Source: Halothece sp. PCC 7418 (GTDB lineage Bacteria > Cyanobacteriota > Cyanobacteriia > Cyanobacteriales > Rubidibacteraceae). From it: a stretch of 64,000 nt of DNA. The position numbers and the translations under genes were made by a program. A model generated the notes under the pieces. The model saw only the letters and a list, made by a program, of their open reading frames with translations, searched no databases and was not told the origin of the DNA. The stretch is taken from assembly GCF_000317635.1 (NCBI RefSeq), contig NC_019779.1:2418001-2482000 (forward strand), given 5' to 3'. The stretch's first letter is position 1, and every line of letters starts with the position of its first letter. This document shows positions 28,154-37,153 of this stretch, in pieces.

Positions 28154-28172
28154 TTTTCTTGATTTATAACTC

Positions 28173-29624
28173 CTATTTCATTAACTTCTGGTTGGCTTGA
28201 ATTGACTTCATAAAATCAACAACGGGTCGAGGATAATCAACCCCTAGGGTGACCCCATACTCCTTTTGCTCATCAGACGAAAGTTTCCAAGGTTCATGAA
28301 TTAAATCCCCAGGGAGATTTCTTAATTCAGGAAGCCAATGTCGTAAATAATTTCCTTTGGGATCATACATTTTGGACTGCTTCGGAATATTGAAGTAACG
28401 AAACTCCCTTGCATCGTTTCCGACACCAGCCGTATAATTCCAGTTCCCCCAATTACTACTTACATCATAATCGATTAAGAGAGATTCAAACCATTCTGCA
28501 CCCATACGCCAATCAATTCCTAGATTTTTAGTGAGAAAACTAGCGACATTTTGACGACCACGATTAGACATAAAGCCAGTCGTTGCGATCTCTCGCATAT
28601 TGGCATCCACTAAAGGATATCCTGTTTTTCCCTCTTGCCAAAGAGTAAACTGTTGCCAATCTTCTTTCCAGGGAATTTTTACCCCCTGCAAACCTGTCTG
28701 ATAGAATACAGCATTGCCATATTTTAAGCAAACAAAGCGGAAATAGTCACGCCACATCAATTCAAAAATTAGCCAATAAGTGGAATCATTTTTGACACGG
28801 TTTTCTTCATAACTCTGCACTTCCTCGTAAACATAACGAGGGGATAAACACCCCCGCGCCAACCATGGCGAAAACTTAGAAGAATCATTTGTCCCTAACA
28901 TTCCATTACGGGTTTTTTTATAAACTTTCAGACAATCTTCTTGCCAAATATAGTCTTTTAAGCGATCAAGTCCAGCCCTTTCACCGCCAACAAATTTTAG
29001 AACTCCTCTTTCATCAGGAGACACCAACTTGACCCCTAATGTTTCCAGATTAGGCAAATCACCCGTTGCTATCTCTGAAGGTAAGGGCGGTAACTTCTCA
29101 GGTGTAGGAAAGCAAGACCGAATCTCAGATGTTTTTTCAATGCGCTTGCGATACTGAGTGAAAACATCAGGGAGATCATCAACTTTGATCGGTAAATCAT
29201 CAAGATGATGAAGGGTTGATCCCCAATAAGAGGTTAATGTTACTCCCAGTGATTGCAGTTGCTTGCTTAAGGCTTTTTCCACACGAATTTCTTCTGCGGT
29301 AACTTCAGCATGATAAACAAGATTTGTAAGATTTAATGCAGTCACTAACTCGGGAATAATGATTTCTGGTTGACCGACCCTAATCATTAAATTACTGCCC
29401 AGATTTTTTAAGGTTTCCCGTAAATTAGCAACACTTTCTTGTAAAAACTGAGCGCGAAAACTCCCTGTTTTCGGAAATCCAAATCCAGTGTGTCCAAACT
29501 CCCTTGTATCGAAACAATAAAACGGAATAATTTGTCCCTGAGTTTTACTCGCCCGAAATAAAGGTTCATGATCATGTACCCTTAAATCATTACGATACCA
29601 AATTAAAATTTTCTGTTGACTCAT
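28173..29624 (-). CDS. cryD: DASH-family cryptochrome
   Basis: A 483-residue cryptochrome/photolyase binding FAD and an antenna folate. DASH enzymes repair cyclobutane dimers mainly in single-stranded DNA and may signal. Photolyase domain: ILIWYRNDLRVHDHEPLFRA. FAD domain: LMWRDYFRFVCLKYGNAVFY, MREIATTGFMSNRGRQNVAS and the DASH-typical SNWGNWNYTAGVGNDAREFR with YFNIPKQSKMYDPKGNYLRH. Length is normal. It is divergent from the lipid kinase gene (23 bp) and is followed by a hybrid kinase in the same direction. Confidence 0.93.
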   Translation of the reverse strand: MSQQKILIWYRNDLRVHDHEPLFRASKTQGQIIPFYCFDTREFGHTGFGFPKTGSFRAQFLQESVANLRETLKNLGSNLMIRVGQPEIIIPELVTALNLTNLVYHAEVTAEEIRVEKALSKQLQSLGVTLTSYWGSTLHHLDDLPIKVDDLPDVFTQYRKRIEKTSEIRSCFPTPEKLPPLPSEIATGDLPNLETLGVKLVSPDERGVLKFVGGERAGLDRLKDYIWQEDCLKVYKKTRNGMLGTNDSSKFSPWLARGCLSPRYVYEEVQSYEENRVKNDSTYWLIFELMWRDYFRFVCLKYGNAVFYQTGLQGVKIPWKEDWQQFTLWQEGKTGYPLVDANMREIATTGFMSNRGRQNVASFLTKNLGIDWRMGAEWFESLLIDYDVSSNWGNWNYTAGVGNDAREFRYFNIPKQSKMYDPKGNYLRHWLPELRNLPGDLIHEPWKLSSDEQKEYGVTLGVDYPRPVVDFMKSIQANQKLMK

Positions 29625-29647
29625 TCTTCTTTACTGCTGATTGTTTT

Positions 29648-30511
29648 ATGCCTTCTGCTTTGCTATTAGTAAATCCCCATTCTCGTCAAGGAAAAAAAAG
29701 CCTCCCTATTATTAAACATCACCTAGAAGCGATGGGATTCACGTTGCTGCAAAGAAGCAGTGAACATCCTCATCAACTTCCTGAGTTAATCCGCAATTAT
29801 CAACATCAGGTCAATTTAGTGATTATTGGCGGTGGTGATGGCACACTCAACGCAGCAATTTCGGGCATTGTAGAAACCAAACTCCCCCTAGGTATTTTAC
29901 CACTGGGAACTGCAAATGATTTAGCCCGCACGTTAGATATTCCCCCAACTCTTGCTGAAGCGTGTCACGTAATTGCGCGAGGCAAACACCAAGCGATTGA
30001 TTTAGGAAAAGTCAATGAACAATATTTTTTTAATGTCGCCAGTTTGGGGTTAAGTGTCGATATTACCAATCAACTGACCAAGCAAGCAAAACGGCGTTGG
30101 GGAGTGTTGGCGTATGCAGTGACGGCTGTGAAAGTCTTATCAAAATCTCGTCCCTTTACAGCAAAAATTCATCATCGGGGAGAGGTCATTACTGTGAAAA
30201 CGGTTCAAATCGCCATTGGAAATGGTCGTCATTATGGGGGAGGAATGACCATTGTTCACGATGCCAAAATTCATGACCAACGCTTAGATTTATACAGTTT
30301 AGAAATTCGACATTGGTGGGAGATGATTAAATTACTTCCCAATTTATGGTTAGGGCGTTATCCCGCCAGAAAAGTTCGCTTGTTAGAAGGACAAGAATTT
30401 TTTATTGAAACGAAAAAACCTCGTCCCATTAATACTGATGGGGAAATTACAGTAGAAACTCCTGCTAAATTTGAAGTGGTTCCCCATGCCTTGAATGTCA
30501 TTATCCCCTAA
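29648..30511 (+). CDS. Diacylglycerol kinase-family lipid kinase (YegS/BmrU type)
   Basis: A 287-residue kinase of the DAGK catalytic fold. It opens with ALLLVNPHSRQGKKSLPIIK and carries the nucleotide-binding VIIGGGDGTLNAAISGIV and LPLGTANDLARTLDIPP. The C-terminal beta-sandwich includes VQIAIGNGRHYGGGM and PINTDGEITVETPAKFEVVP, which contribute metal ligands in YegS. It should phosphorylate diacylglycerol or a related lipid at the membrane face. It is full length; exact lipid unknown. Confidence 0.87.
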   Translation: MPSALLLVNPHSRQGKKSLPIIKHHLEAMGFTLLQRSSEHPHQLPELIRNYQHQVNLVIIGGGDGTLNAAISGIVETKLPLGILPLGTANDLARTLDIPPTLAEACHVIARGKHQAIDLGKVNEQYFFNVASLGLSVDITNQLTKQAKRRWGVLAYAVTAVKVLSKSRPFTAKIHHRGEVITVKTVQIAIGNGRHYGGGMTIVHDAKIHDQRLDLYSLEIRHWWEMIKLLPNLWLGRYPARKVRLLEGQEFFIETKKPRPINTDGEITVETPAKFEVVPHALNVIIP

Positions 30512-30521
30512 TTAACGCGAT

Positions 30522-30875
30522 ATGGAACTTTCAGAAGCATTACTTAAAATCCGCGAAGCCCAAACTGATGGGATTAACTGTGACGTGACAACGGAAGATA
30601 TTATTGCCAAGCTGGAGGAATAGAACAAACAATGCAAGTTTTCAATCGCCAGTGTTGGTAAAGATACGATTGATTTATACTTTCAATCGCTACCCACTGA
30701 TCTCGATGCGTTTTTTCAAGAGATTTATGAGTTTTGTCCTGATGTCATTGATCAAGGCTATGGGTGTATTCCTGAAATGATTGAGATGGTGGAAACTATG
30801 GGACAAGCAGTCAATGAGGACATTCGACAACTCATTGCTGGGGGGGGGTTGATCTCAACAATGAGAAAATCGGAA
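30522..30875 (+). pseudogene. Decayed DUF4253-like gene
   Basis: The frame starts MELSEALLKIREAQTDGINC, meets a TAG after KLEE, then resumes in the same frame with DTIDLYFQSLPTDLDAFFQE and IYEFCPDVIDQGYGCIPEMI, which I recognise as DUF4253-like. A run of nine G (30840-30848) shifts the frame; the expected continuation (GVDLNNEKIGI) is in another phase. It then runs into the truncated amylase gene from the opposite strand. Two lesions make it inactive. It fills the gap after the lipid kinase. Confidence 0.5.
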
Positions 30876-31197
30876 TCCAGTATAAATTTGCAGCTTGAAT
30901 TTCTTGAATCAGGCGATCATAATAACTCCAATTAAACTGTTGATCGCCTTGGGCTTCCACTTTTCCGCACCAAATATCAGTAACAATTGCATCGATCCCC
31001 ATTCCTTGCGCGATCGCGAGTTGATGTCTAAAATTGCGCCATTCCTGTTCATTTCTAATTTCTAAAGGCGCAAGGGCGTTAAAGTGTTTTTCTGGAGGAG
31101 AAGAAGTCATTCCGTGAAAAAAGAGATTAATCATCAGACCACTAATTAATCCTAAGAGAAAACTAATGACACCAACTCTTACTCTCATTCGATACAC
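30832..31197 (-). pseudogene. N-terminal fragment of a beta-amylase-like (GH14) gene
   Basis: 121 residues. After an N-terminal membrane helix (VISFLLGLISGLMINLFFHG) comes a GH14-like start: LAPLEIRNEQEWRNFRHQLA, AQGMGIDAIVTDIWCGKVEA and FNWSYYDRLIQEIQAANLYW. The strand IPI is the last family-like segment; the tail FSLLRSTPPQQ is read-through into the DUF4253 remnant. GH14 enzymes are about 450 residues or more, so nearly all of the barrel, including both catalytic Glu, is missing. A deletion joining two broken genes explains it. Confidence 0.6.
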
Positions 31198-31205
31198 ACT
31201 TAATT

Positions 31206-31308
31206 TTTGTTCTTGGTTCTTGGTTATTTGTTATTTGTTCACACTCTCACCCCAACTCCCCAACTCCCCTTCTCCTTATCCCTTTCCCCAGCGCGTAACG
31301 CTATAGCG
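31206..31308. repeat. Heptamer-like repeat plus CCCCAGCGCGTAAC element
   Basis: Degenerate TTGTTC/TTGGTTC units, then pyrimidine-rich CAACTCCC units, then CCCCAGCGCGTAACGCTATA. A similar order (GTTCGTT units, then CCCCAGCGCGTAACACTATC) occurs at 35268-35341. Confidence 0.6.
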
Positions 31309-31311
31309 ATA

Positions 31312-31788
31312 TTACTGAGGATTATTTCTAATTTCTGCTAATAACCCCCCACAAGCATCGAGAAGCAGATCAATCACATAATTAAATCCTTCTGTTCCAC
31401 CATAATAGGGATCAGGAACTTCTGTATCTTGATAATTTCGGGCATAGTCGCACATCATTTGAATTTTATCGCGATATTTTTTATGGGGATCAAGAGAAAT
31501 CAATGACCAATAATTATCCCGATCCATTGCTAAGATTAAATCATATTTTTCAAAATCATTGGGATGAAATTGACGCGCCCTTCCTTTTAATTTAATTCCT
31601 CTTGTTTCTGCTGCAATGGTCATTCGCCGATCTGGGGGGCTTCCGATATGATAGTCTGATGTTCCCGCAGAATCACAAATGATTTCATTGGTTAACCCTT
31701 CTGTTTCCAGCAAGTAGCGCATGATATTTTCCGCAGAAGGAGACCGACAAATATTTCCCAAACAAACAAAGAGAAGTTGGTAAGCCAT
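31312..31788 (-). CDS. Low-molecular-weight protein tyrosine phosphatase
   Basis: A 158-residue enzyme. The P-loop LLFVCLGNICRSPSAENIM lies at the N-terminus (CLGNICRS, nucleophilic first Cys, general Arg). The acid loop VPDPYYGGTEGFNYVIDLL supplies the catalytic Asp. It is cytosolic and full length. It would dephosphorylate tyrosine or act on polysaccharide-export kinases. No kinase partner is adjacent. It lies 43 bp downstream of the coiled-coil protein gene on the same strand. Confidence 0.9.
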   Translation of the reverse strand: MAYQLLFVCLGNICRSPSAENIMRYLLETEGLTNEIICDSAGTSDYHIGSPPDRRMTIAAETRGIKLKGRARQFHPNDFEKYDLILAMDRDNYWSLISLDPHKKYRDKIQMMCDYARNYQDTEVPDPYYGGTEGFNYVIDLLLDACGGLLAEIRNNPQ

Positions 31789-31831
31789 AACCGAAATTTT
31801 CCTAGACGATCGCGCTACAGTTTACCATATT

Positions 31832-32869
31832 TTATTGCTCTTCGTTGATAATTTTTAAGCGCACAACGCGATCGCTGCTGTCATCTAAAGGCACTTCAAT
31901 CGTATCATTACTCAATTTTTCTAAAGCAGTGAGTAACGATCGTAAATGAGGATTACTCGCCCCCGTTTCCACATACAATCGATCCGCCAAACTTCCCACC
32001 CGCTTCCAAGTAGTATAGAGTTTTCCCACCACTTGTTCTAAATTCGTAGCTTGTTTCACCAGATCCGCAGCCGTATTTAAACAATCCAAACGGAGGGCTT
32101 CTTCTAATGCCATTTCCATGTCAAGATTAGCATTATAAATGGCTTGCACTTGCGCTGCTGCATCCAAATATTTAGACAAATTCTTAGCAGAAGACGTTAA
32201 TTGCTTAACCGTATCCATATCAGGATTTTCTTCGACTTCTTGCTGAATGGACTTCAGATGTGACTCAGGAAGTTTTTCCATTTCTTTTACTAATGGTGCG
32301 AGATGACTGGGAGAAAGCGACCCACTTTCGGCTTTTTCTTTGACCGTTGGCGGAACTAAATCTGAACTCATCGCTGTCCATTGATCCGAAAGTTCCTTCA
32401 CTTCACGGCGCGTAATGCGATCGCCATTCTCTGCTGCTTCAGAAACCAGTTTTTGCACTTCTGGGTCAGATTTCGCCGTTTCCACAAACGCCCGCTTACT
32501 AAAATTATTGATAGAACTCGCCTGTAGTTGTCCATCTTCGAGGAGGGTATCCGCACTATTGGCTAACTGAATGAGAGAATAGGCTTGACTTTTACTAATT
32601 TCCCGTTGCTTCAGCCAGTTGAGAAAGCCACTTCCACGACCTTCTCCCCCAATCTTCTCGCGATCGCGCACTGCTCTTAAAATTCTCCCCCGCCAGATAT
32701 CCGTTTGCAAGTCGAAGCGTTCACAAACCAACCACGCTTCATCTAAACGCTGTTCAAATTCATTTTCCTCAATTTCCTCGTCTTCAGGATCAGGAAGTTG
32801 GAACTCTAGATCAGTGGGAGTTTCTAACGCAGCAGCGATTTCAGCGGTTGTTTCGGGGGTTTCAGCCAT
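31832..32869 (-). CDS. Conserved cyanobacterial coiled-coil protein of unknown function
   Basis: A 345-residue, highly acidic, helical, cytosolic protein. The N-terminal 40 residues are Glu/Pro-rich and likely disordered. Residues about 45-110 (EAWLVCERFDLQTDIWRGRI ... FLNWLKQREISKSQAYSLIQ) resemble the helical KSQAY-type segment of DUF3102/ParB-like proteins, which often bind DNA. The rest is a long helical region (SSAKNLSKYLDAAAQVQAIY, TNLEQVVGKLYTTWKRVG). There are no catalytic motifs. I cannot name a family with certainty. Confidence 0.65.
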   Translation of the reverse strand: MAETPETTAEIAAALETPTDLEFQLPDPEDEEIEENEFEQRLDEAWLVCERFDLQTDIWRGRILRAVRDREKIGGEGRGSGFLNWLKQREISKSQAYSLIQLANSADTLLEDGQLQASSINNFSKRAFVETAKSDPEVQKLVSEAAENGDRITRREVKELSDQWTAMSSDLVPPTVKEKAESGSLSPSHLAPLVKEMEKLPESHLKSIQQEVEENPDMDTVKQLTSSAKNLSKYLDAAAQVQAIYNANLDMEMALEEALRLDCLNTAADLVKQATNLEQVVGKLYTTWKRVGSLADRLYVETGASNPHLRSLLTALEKLSNDTIEVPLDDSSDRVVRLKIINEEQ

Positions 32870-32948
32870 AGTTGAGAAAGTTCTTGTCTGTTTTCAATGT
32901 CAGCAACATTATCAATGATAGTTTGAAACAGAGCACTGGTTAAGAGTA

Positions 32949-33152
32949 TGTAGGTTGGGTAGAGGTAACGAAACCCAACACTCTTCAGATGTTTTGTTGG
33001 ATGACATTTCATTTCACCCCACCTACGAAATCCGAGAAGGGAATCCAGGATGTAGGTGGGGTAGAGGTAACGAAACCCAACACTCTTCAGATGTTTTGTT
33101 GGATGACATTTCATTTCACCCCACCTACGAAATCCGAGAAGGGAATCCAGAC
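32949..33152. repeat. Two tandem copies of a 102-bp palindromic repeat
   Basis: Copies 32949-33050 and 33051-33152 are almost identical. Each contains TGTAGGTTGGGT (or TGTAGGTGGGGT), AACGAAACCCAACA and ACCCCACCTACGAA, which can fold on itself. A single related element is at 41053-41130. They fill the 330-bp gap before gdhA. Confidence 0.9.
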
Positions 33153-33204
33153 TGCATAGATCAATGATAATGTAAAGAGGGAATTAGAAACAGGAACATT
33201 GGTA

Positions 33205-34497
33205 ATGGCTGACTCCTCTCTGCTAGCAGATGCAAGTATTCGTTTAGAAACCGCCTTAAAATACGTCAACATTTCCGAGGATGCCATTGAGCGGTTACAA
33301 TATCCCAAAGCCAGTGTTACCGTTTCTATTCCCCTACGCTTAGATGATGGCTCTCTAAAAATCTTTCGCGGGTATCGAGTGCGCTATGATGACACCCGTG
33401 GTCCCGGAAAAGGAGGAGTGCGCTATCATCCCAACGTTTCCTTAGATGAAGTGGAATCCTTAGCCTTCTGGATGACCTTCAAATGTGCCTTGATGAACCT
33501 GCCTTATGGGGGCGCTAAAGGGGGAATTACCCTCAATCCGAAAGCATTATCCAAACATGAACTAGAACGCCTTTCTCGGGGCTATATTAGCGCGATCGCG
33601 GACTTTATCGGAACTGATGTGGATATTCTCGCACCCGATATGTACACCAATGCGACGGTTATGGGTTGGATGATGGATCAATACAGCATCATTCAACGAC
33701 GCATCACGCCTGGGGTGGTCACGGGAAAACCAATTAGCATGGGCGGAAGTCAAGGACGAGAAACCGCCACTTCTGTCGGTGCATTTCAAGTCATTAATAC
33801 ATTATTACCGAAATTTGATCAATCTCCCGAACGCACAACCGTTGCTGTGCAAGGCTTTGGGAATGTTGGTGCAATGTTAGCCCAACTCCTGTCGCAAGTG
33901 GGATATCGGGTGGTTGCGGTTAGTGACTCCCAAGGGGGAATCTACGCGCCACAAGGGTTAGATATCCCCAGTATTCGTCGTTATAAAATGTCCAGTCGCA
34001 GTTTACAAGCGGTTTATTGTGAAAGTAGCGTTTGCAATATTGTCGAACATGAAGTGATTAGTAATGCCGAGTTACTGAATCTGAAGGTTGATGTTTTAAT
34101 TCCTGCTGCATTGGAAAAACAAATTACCGTTGAAAATGCCGATCAAATCCAAGCAAAATATATTTTTGAGGTGGCCAATGGTCCCATTACTTCTGATGCA
34201 GATTCTATTTTAGAGAAGCAAGGGATTCGAGTTTTTCCTGATATTTTAGTCAATGCAGGGGGAGTCACGGTCAGTTATTTTGAGTGGGTCCAAAACCGCA
34301 GTGGACTCTATTGGACAAGCGAAGAAGTGAATCAAAGCTTAAAAGAACGGATGACGGTAGAAACGGAAAAAACATGGTCCATTGCTCAAGAATTTGGCGT
34401 TTCTATGCGAACCGCTGCTTATATTCACGCGCTAAATCGTCTGGGAGAAGCAATGGATGCGAAGGGAACAAGAGATTATTTTCAAAGTTCTCAATAA
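33205..34497 (+). CDS. gdhA: Glutamate dehydrogenase family protein (Glu/Leu/Phe/Val dehydrogenase)
   Basis: A 430-residue oxidoreductase interconverting glutamate and 2-oxoglutarate plus ammonia, or acting on a related amino acid. Substrate domain: YRVRYDDTRGPGKGGVRYHP, LPYGGAKGGITLNPKALSKH (catalytic Lys) and VDILAPDMYTNATVMGWMMD. The coenzyme domain starts VAVQGFGNVGAMLAQLLSQV. Length fits hexameric GDH. The ATG at 33205 is chosen over a TTG two codons earlier. Exact substrate and NAD/NADP preference cannot be read from the sequence. Confidence 0.88.
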   Translation: MADSSLLADASIRLETALKYVNISEDAIERLQYPKASVTVSIPLRLDDGSLKIFRGYRVRYDDTRGPGKGGVRYHPNVSLDEVESLAFWMTFKCALMNLPYGGAKGGITLNPKALSKHELERLSRGYISAIADFIGTDVDILAPDMYTNATVMGWMMDQYSIIQRRITPGVVTGKPISMGGSQGRETATSVGAFQVINTLLPKFDQSPERTTVAVQGFGNVGAMLAQLLSQVGYRVVAVSDSQGGIYAPQGLDIPSIRRYKMSSRSLQAVYCESSVCNIVEHEVISNAELLNLKVDVLIPAALEKQITVENADQIQAKYIFEVANGPITSDADSILEKQGIRVFPDILVNAGGVTVSYFEWVQNRSGLYWTSEEVNQSLKERMTVETEKTWSIAQEFGVSMRTAAYIHALNRLGEAMDAKGTRDYFQSSQ

Positions 34498-34545
34498 TGA
34501 GAACGATCGCGCCTAATTAACCAACTCAGCGCGATCAGATGATGA

Positions 34546-34944
34546 TTATTCTTTCGGTTCAAAGTCTAAAGCAGCAGAGTTCATGCAGTACCGCTTTCCT
34601 GTCGGTTTTGGACCATCATCAAACACATGACCCAAATGGGCATCACAAGCCGAACATAAGACTTCCGTGCGGGTCATAAACAGACTGCGATCCGTTTCAT
34701 AATCTACATTGTCTGCTTTAACGGGCGCGTAGAAACTAGGCCAACCGGTACCAGAATCATACTTGGTTTCCGAGTCAAATAAGGGTTGACCGCAGCAGAC
34801 ACACTTATAAGTTCCTGGGTCTTTCTGATCATGATACTCCCCCGTAAAGGCGGGTTCGGTTCCTTTTTGGCGCGTTACCCGAAACTGTTCTGGGGTGAGT
34901 TGTTGTTTCCATTCCTGTTCCGATTTTTGCACTTTTTCCACCAT
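34546..34944 (-). CDS. msrB: Peptide-methionine (R)-S-oxide reductase MsrB
   Basis: A 132-residue repair enzyme reducing methionine-R-sulfoxide in oxidised proteins. Two zinc CxxC pairs ([10 protein letters not shown] and [14 protein letters not shown]), the substrate loop [13 protein letters not shown], and the C-terminal [13 protein letters not shown] with the catalytic Cys are all present. Full length; probably transcribed alone after the psbK terminator. Confidence 0.95.
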   Translation of the reverse strand: MVEKVQKSEQEWKQQLTPEQFRVTRQKGTEPAFTGEYHDQKDPGTYKCVCCGQPLFDSETKYDSGTGWPSFYAPVKADNVDYETDRSLFMTRTEVLCSACDAHLGHVFDDGPKPTGKRYCMNSAALDFEPKE

Positions 34945-35001
34945 GAGTTTAATTAATAATTCTTAACGTCTTTATTTTTAGTGTAACGCTTCTTACCCGC
35001 C

Positions 35002-35036
35002 AAAAAACACCACCTACTCTAGAGAAGCAGGTGGCG
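35002..35036 (-). terminator. Terminator downstream of psbK
   Basis: On the minus strand a stem CCACCT/AGGTGG with an internal CTCTAGAG-like loop is followed by a T-run, 37 bp after the psbK stop. Confidence 0.7.
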
Positions 35037-35072
35037 AGGATACAAGATTGGAAAATTAATAAAGATTGATTT

Positions 35073-35210
35073 TTATTTAAAGCCCACTGCTGCTTGCCAA
35101 ACAAAAGCGAGTAGGAGAAAAAACACAGGAATAATCGGGAGAACATCCACTAAAGGATCAAAAATGGAGTATGCTTCCGGTAATTTAGCGAATAATAAAG
35201 CGGTTTGCAT
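35073..35210 (-). CDS. psbK: Photosystem II protein K
   Basis: A 45-residue single-helix subunit of photosystem II in the thylakoid membrane. Translation starts [20 protein letters not shown]; the helix is [20 protein letters not shown] and the end is AVGFK. The first residues are the precursor segment removed before assembly; KLPEAYxxFDPxVDVLPxIP is the family signature. The gene is too short for many ORF callers. It lies 128 bp downstream of tgt on the same strand, an arrangement I know from other cyanobacteria. Confidence 0.95.
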   Translation of the reverse strand: MQTALLFAKLPEAYSIFDPLVDVLPIIPVFFLLLAFVWQAAVGFK

Positions 35211-35267
35211 ATGGGGTGATTCCTTACCAACGCAGTAACTTAAGATATCGCTATGTATCTTAACATG

Positions 35268-35341
35268 GTTCGTTGTTCGTTGTTCGTTGTTCGTTGTTCA
35301 CCCCCTATCTTTATCTTTTTCCCCAGCGCGTAACACTATCA
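35268..35341. repeat. GTTCGTT repeat plus CCCCAGCGCGTAAC element
   Basis: Tandem GTTCGTT units between psbK and tgt, then TTTTTCCCCAGCGCGTAACA running into the tgt stop region. Same composite layout as 31206-31308. Confidence 0.65.
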
Positions 35342-36460
35342 CGGGTCACTGATGTTGAGCCAACTGGCAAACTCGGTGGCAAAGCGATCTTCTAAAATGG
35401 CGGTGCGGATGCGTTGGGTAAATCGGATTAATTCTGTAACATTATGTAAAGAAAGTAAAAGGTATCCTAACATTTCGCGCGATCTTACCAGATGACTCAG
35501 ATAAGCGCGAGAAAAGCTCTGACAGCAATAGCAGGGACAATCAGGGTCAAGGGAAGTAAAATCTTCTCGGAAGCGGGCATTTTTTAAGTTCCAACGGTCT
35601 CCTTGCACTAAGGCGGTTCCATGTCGTCCGAGGCGGGTGGGAATGACACAATCAAATAAATCAATACCGTGCGCGATCGCGTTGACCATTTCTCGATACG
35701 TTCCCACGCCCATGAGATAACGAGGCTTGTGCCAAGGGAGTAACGGCGTTGAAACCGCAACAATCTCATGAATTAACTCAGCAGGTTCTCCGACACTCAC
35801 ACCGCCAATGGCATAACCAGGCAAATCAAATTCCACCAAACGTTTCGCTGCTTGCGTTCGTAAATCCCAATAGACTCCCCCTTGCACAATCCCAAATAAG
35901 GCTTGGTCTTGAGGACGAGCGTGGGCGGTAATACAGCGTTCTAACCAGCGTTCTGTCCGTTCCGTTGCCAAGCGGACAGCTTCATAATCCGCAGGATAAG
36001 GGGGACATTCATCAAACGCCATAATCACATCCGCACCGAGGGCGTTTTGCACGGCAATGGCTCGCTCAGGAGTAAAGTCAATGTAACGCCCATCCCGAGG
36101 CGAACGAAACGTGACCCCATTTTCGCTAATTTTTCGTAAATCACTAAGACTGAAAACCTGAAAACCACCAGAGTCGGTTAAAATTGGTTGCTTCCAACCC
36201 ATAAACGAATGCAACCCACCTGCGCGTTCAATAATGGCTTCTCCGGGCTGTAAATGCAGGTGATAAGTATTTGCCAGAATCATTTGGGCTTGTGCGGATT
36301 CCAACTGTGCTGGGGTTAAGCCCTTAACGGTGGCGACGGTTCCCACTGGCATAAAACGAGGCGTTTCTACCTGACCATGAGGCGTTTCAAAAATTCCTGC
36401 TCGCGCTTGTGTTTGAGGACAACTGTGTTGACAAGAAAACTTAAAAGAAATATTCGTCAT
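35339..36460 (-). CDS. tgt: tRNA-guanine transglycosylase
   Basis: A 373-residue enzyme inserting queuine precursor preQ1 into position 34 of GUN-anticodon tRNAs. Catalytic blocks: [20 protein letters not shown] (first Asp), [59 protein letters not shown] (nucleophile region) and the zinc site [18 protein letters not shown]. The start [11 protein letters not shown] is preferred to 14 extra codons upstream, which lie inside the preceding gene. Its start overlaps the end of that gene by 20 bp, indicating cotranscription. Confidence 0.94.
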   Translation of the reverse strand: MTNISFKFSCQHSCPQTQARAGIFETPHGQVETPRFMPVGTVATVKGLTPAQLESAQAQMILANTYHLHLQPGEAIIERAGGLHSFMGWKQPILTDSGGFQVFSLSDLRKISENGVTFRSPRDGRYIDFTPERAIAVQNALGADVIMAFDECPPYPADYEAVRLATERTERWLERCITAHARPQDQALFGIVQGGVYWDLRTQAAKRLVEFDLPGYAIGGVSVGEPAELIHEIVAVSTPLLPWHKPRYLMGVGTYREMVNAIAHGIDLFDCVIPTRLGRHGTALVQGDRWNLKNARFREDFTSLDPDCPCYCCQSFSRAYLSHLVRSREMLGYLLLSLHNVTELIRFTQRIRTAILEDRFATEFASWLNISDP

Positions 36461-36896
36461 CCTCATCATCCAAGCGCACATCATGACGGGCAGAAAGAAC
36501 ATCCGTCACCATTGCTTCTAAAGTAGCAGCATCTAAGTTCGAGTTCAATTCATTGTAGTTGAGAGGATTACTTAAAGGAACTAACCGTAAGGTCCGCTGT
36601 TCTTGCACTAAATCAAAGTAAGTTTGGTGACTTTGGGTTTGCAATTGCAGATAGTCAAAACTGGATAGGTTAAGATAGATGGTTTGATTAGCGATTAAGG
36701 TTGATTGTGAGGGGGCATCAAAGACCTCGACAATGTAGCCTTCCCCCTCTCCGCTACATTGGTTGTCTAAATAATGAAAATAGCGGACATGACCTAAATC
36801 ATTAAGCAAGCGATACATATCTTCTTTATTAACAACTAAGCCATCATCAATGATGCAGGGAGCAAGGACTTGTGGAGAAGGTTTATTATTACTCAT
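36441..36896 (-). CDS. Conserved protein of unknown function upstream of tgt
   Basis: 151 residues, cytosolic. It starts [20 protein letters not shown] and has a conserved-looking core ([40 protein letters not shown]) and a very acidic end ([13 protein letters not shown]). I chose the ATG at 36896 because the 23 upstream codons are not conserved-looking. It overlaps the tgt start by 20 bp, so translation is likely coupled. No motif points to an activity; the family appears restricted to cyanobacteria as far as I can recall. Confidence 0.65.
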   Translation of the reverse strand: MSNNKPSPQVLAPCIIDDGLVVNKEDMYRLLNDLGHVRYFHYLDNQCSGEGEGYIVEVFDAPSQSTLIANQTIYLNLSSFDYLQLQTQSHQTYFDLVQEQRTLRLVPLSNPLNYNELNSNLDAATLEAMVTDVLSARHDVRLDDEDDEYFF

Positions 36897-37153
36897 GGGT
36901 TTGTTTAGATGCTGGATTAACACGAAAATTGAAATTAGCCATTCCCCAGAATTTGATGCGATCACTTTCCGCTAACCTTGCGTTAAGAAAAAGGAGGGCG
37001 ACTCTTTCCCCAGTCTTTGAAGTTGGGGATCAAAAATAAGAAAGCGGGGATCAAGGTCAGCACGGGTCTTTCCTTTACTCAAGCTCGAATCAAATTCAGT
37101 TTCTTTTAGCTACGACACAATCTTAGCCCAACTTTTTTGTTCTGTTCACCTCA

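Noticed and set aside
32949-33152. Direct repeat pair as a CRISPR or short ORF pair
   Set aside because: Two 102-bp palindromic copies with no spacer, and the overlapping ORFs simply translate the repeat in both directions.
36966-37153. Cobalamin riboswitch upstream of cobS
   Set aside because: I could not find the conserved B12-box-like core in this stretch; it is AT-rich leader without clear structure.
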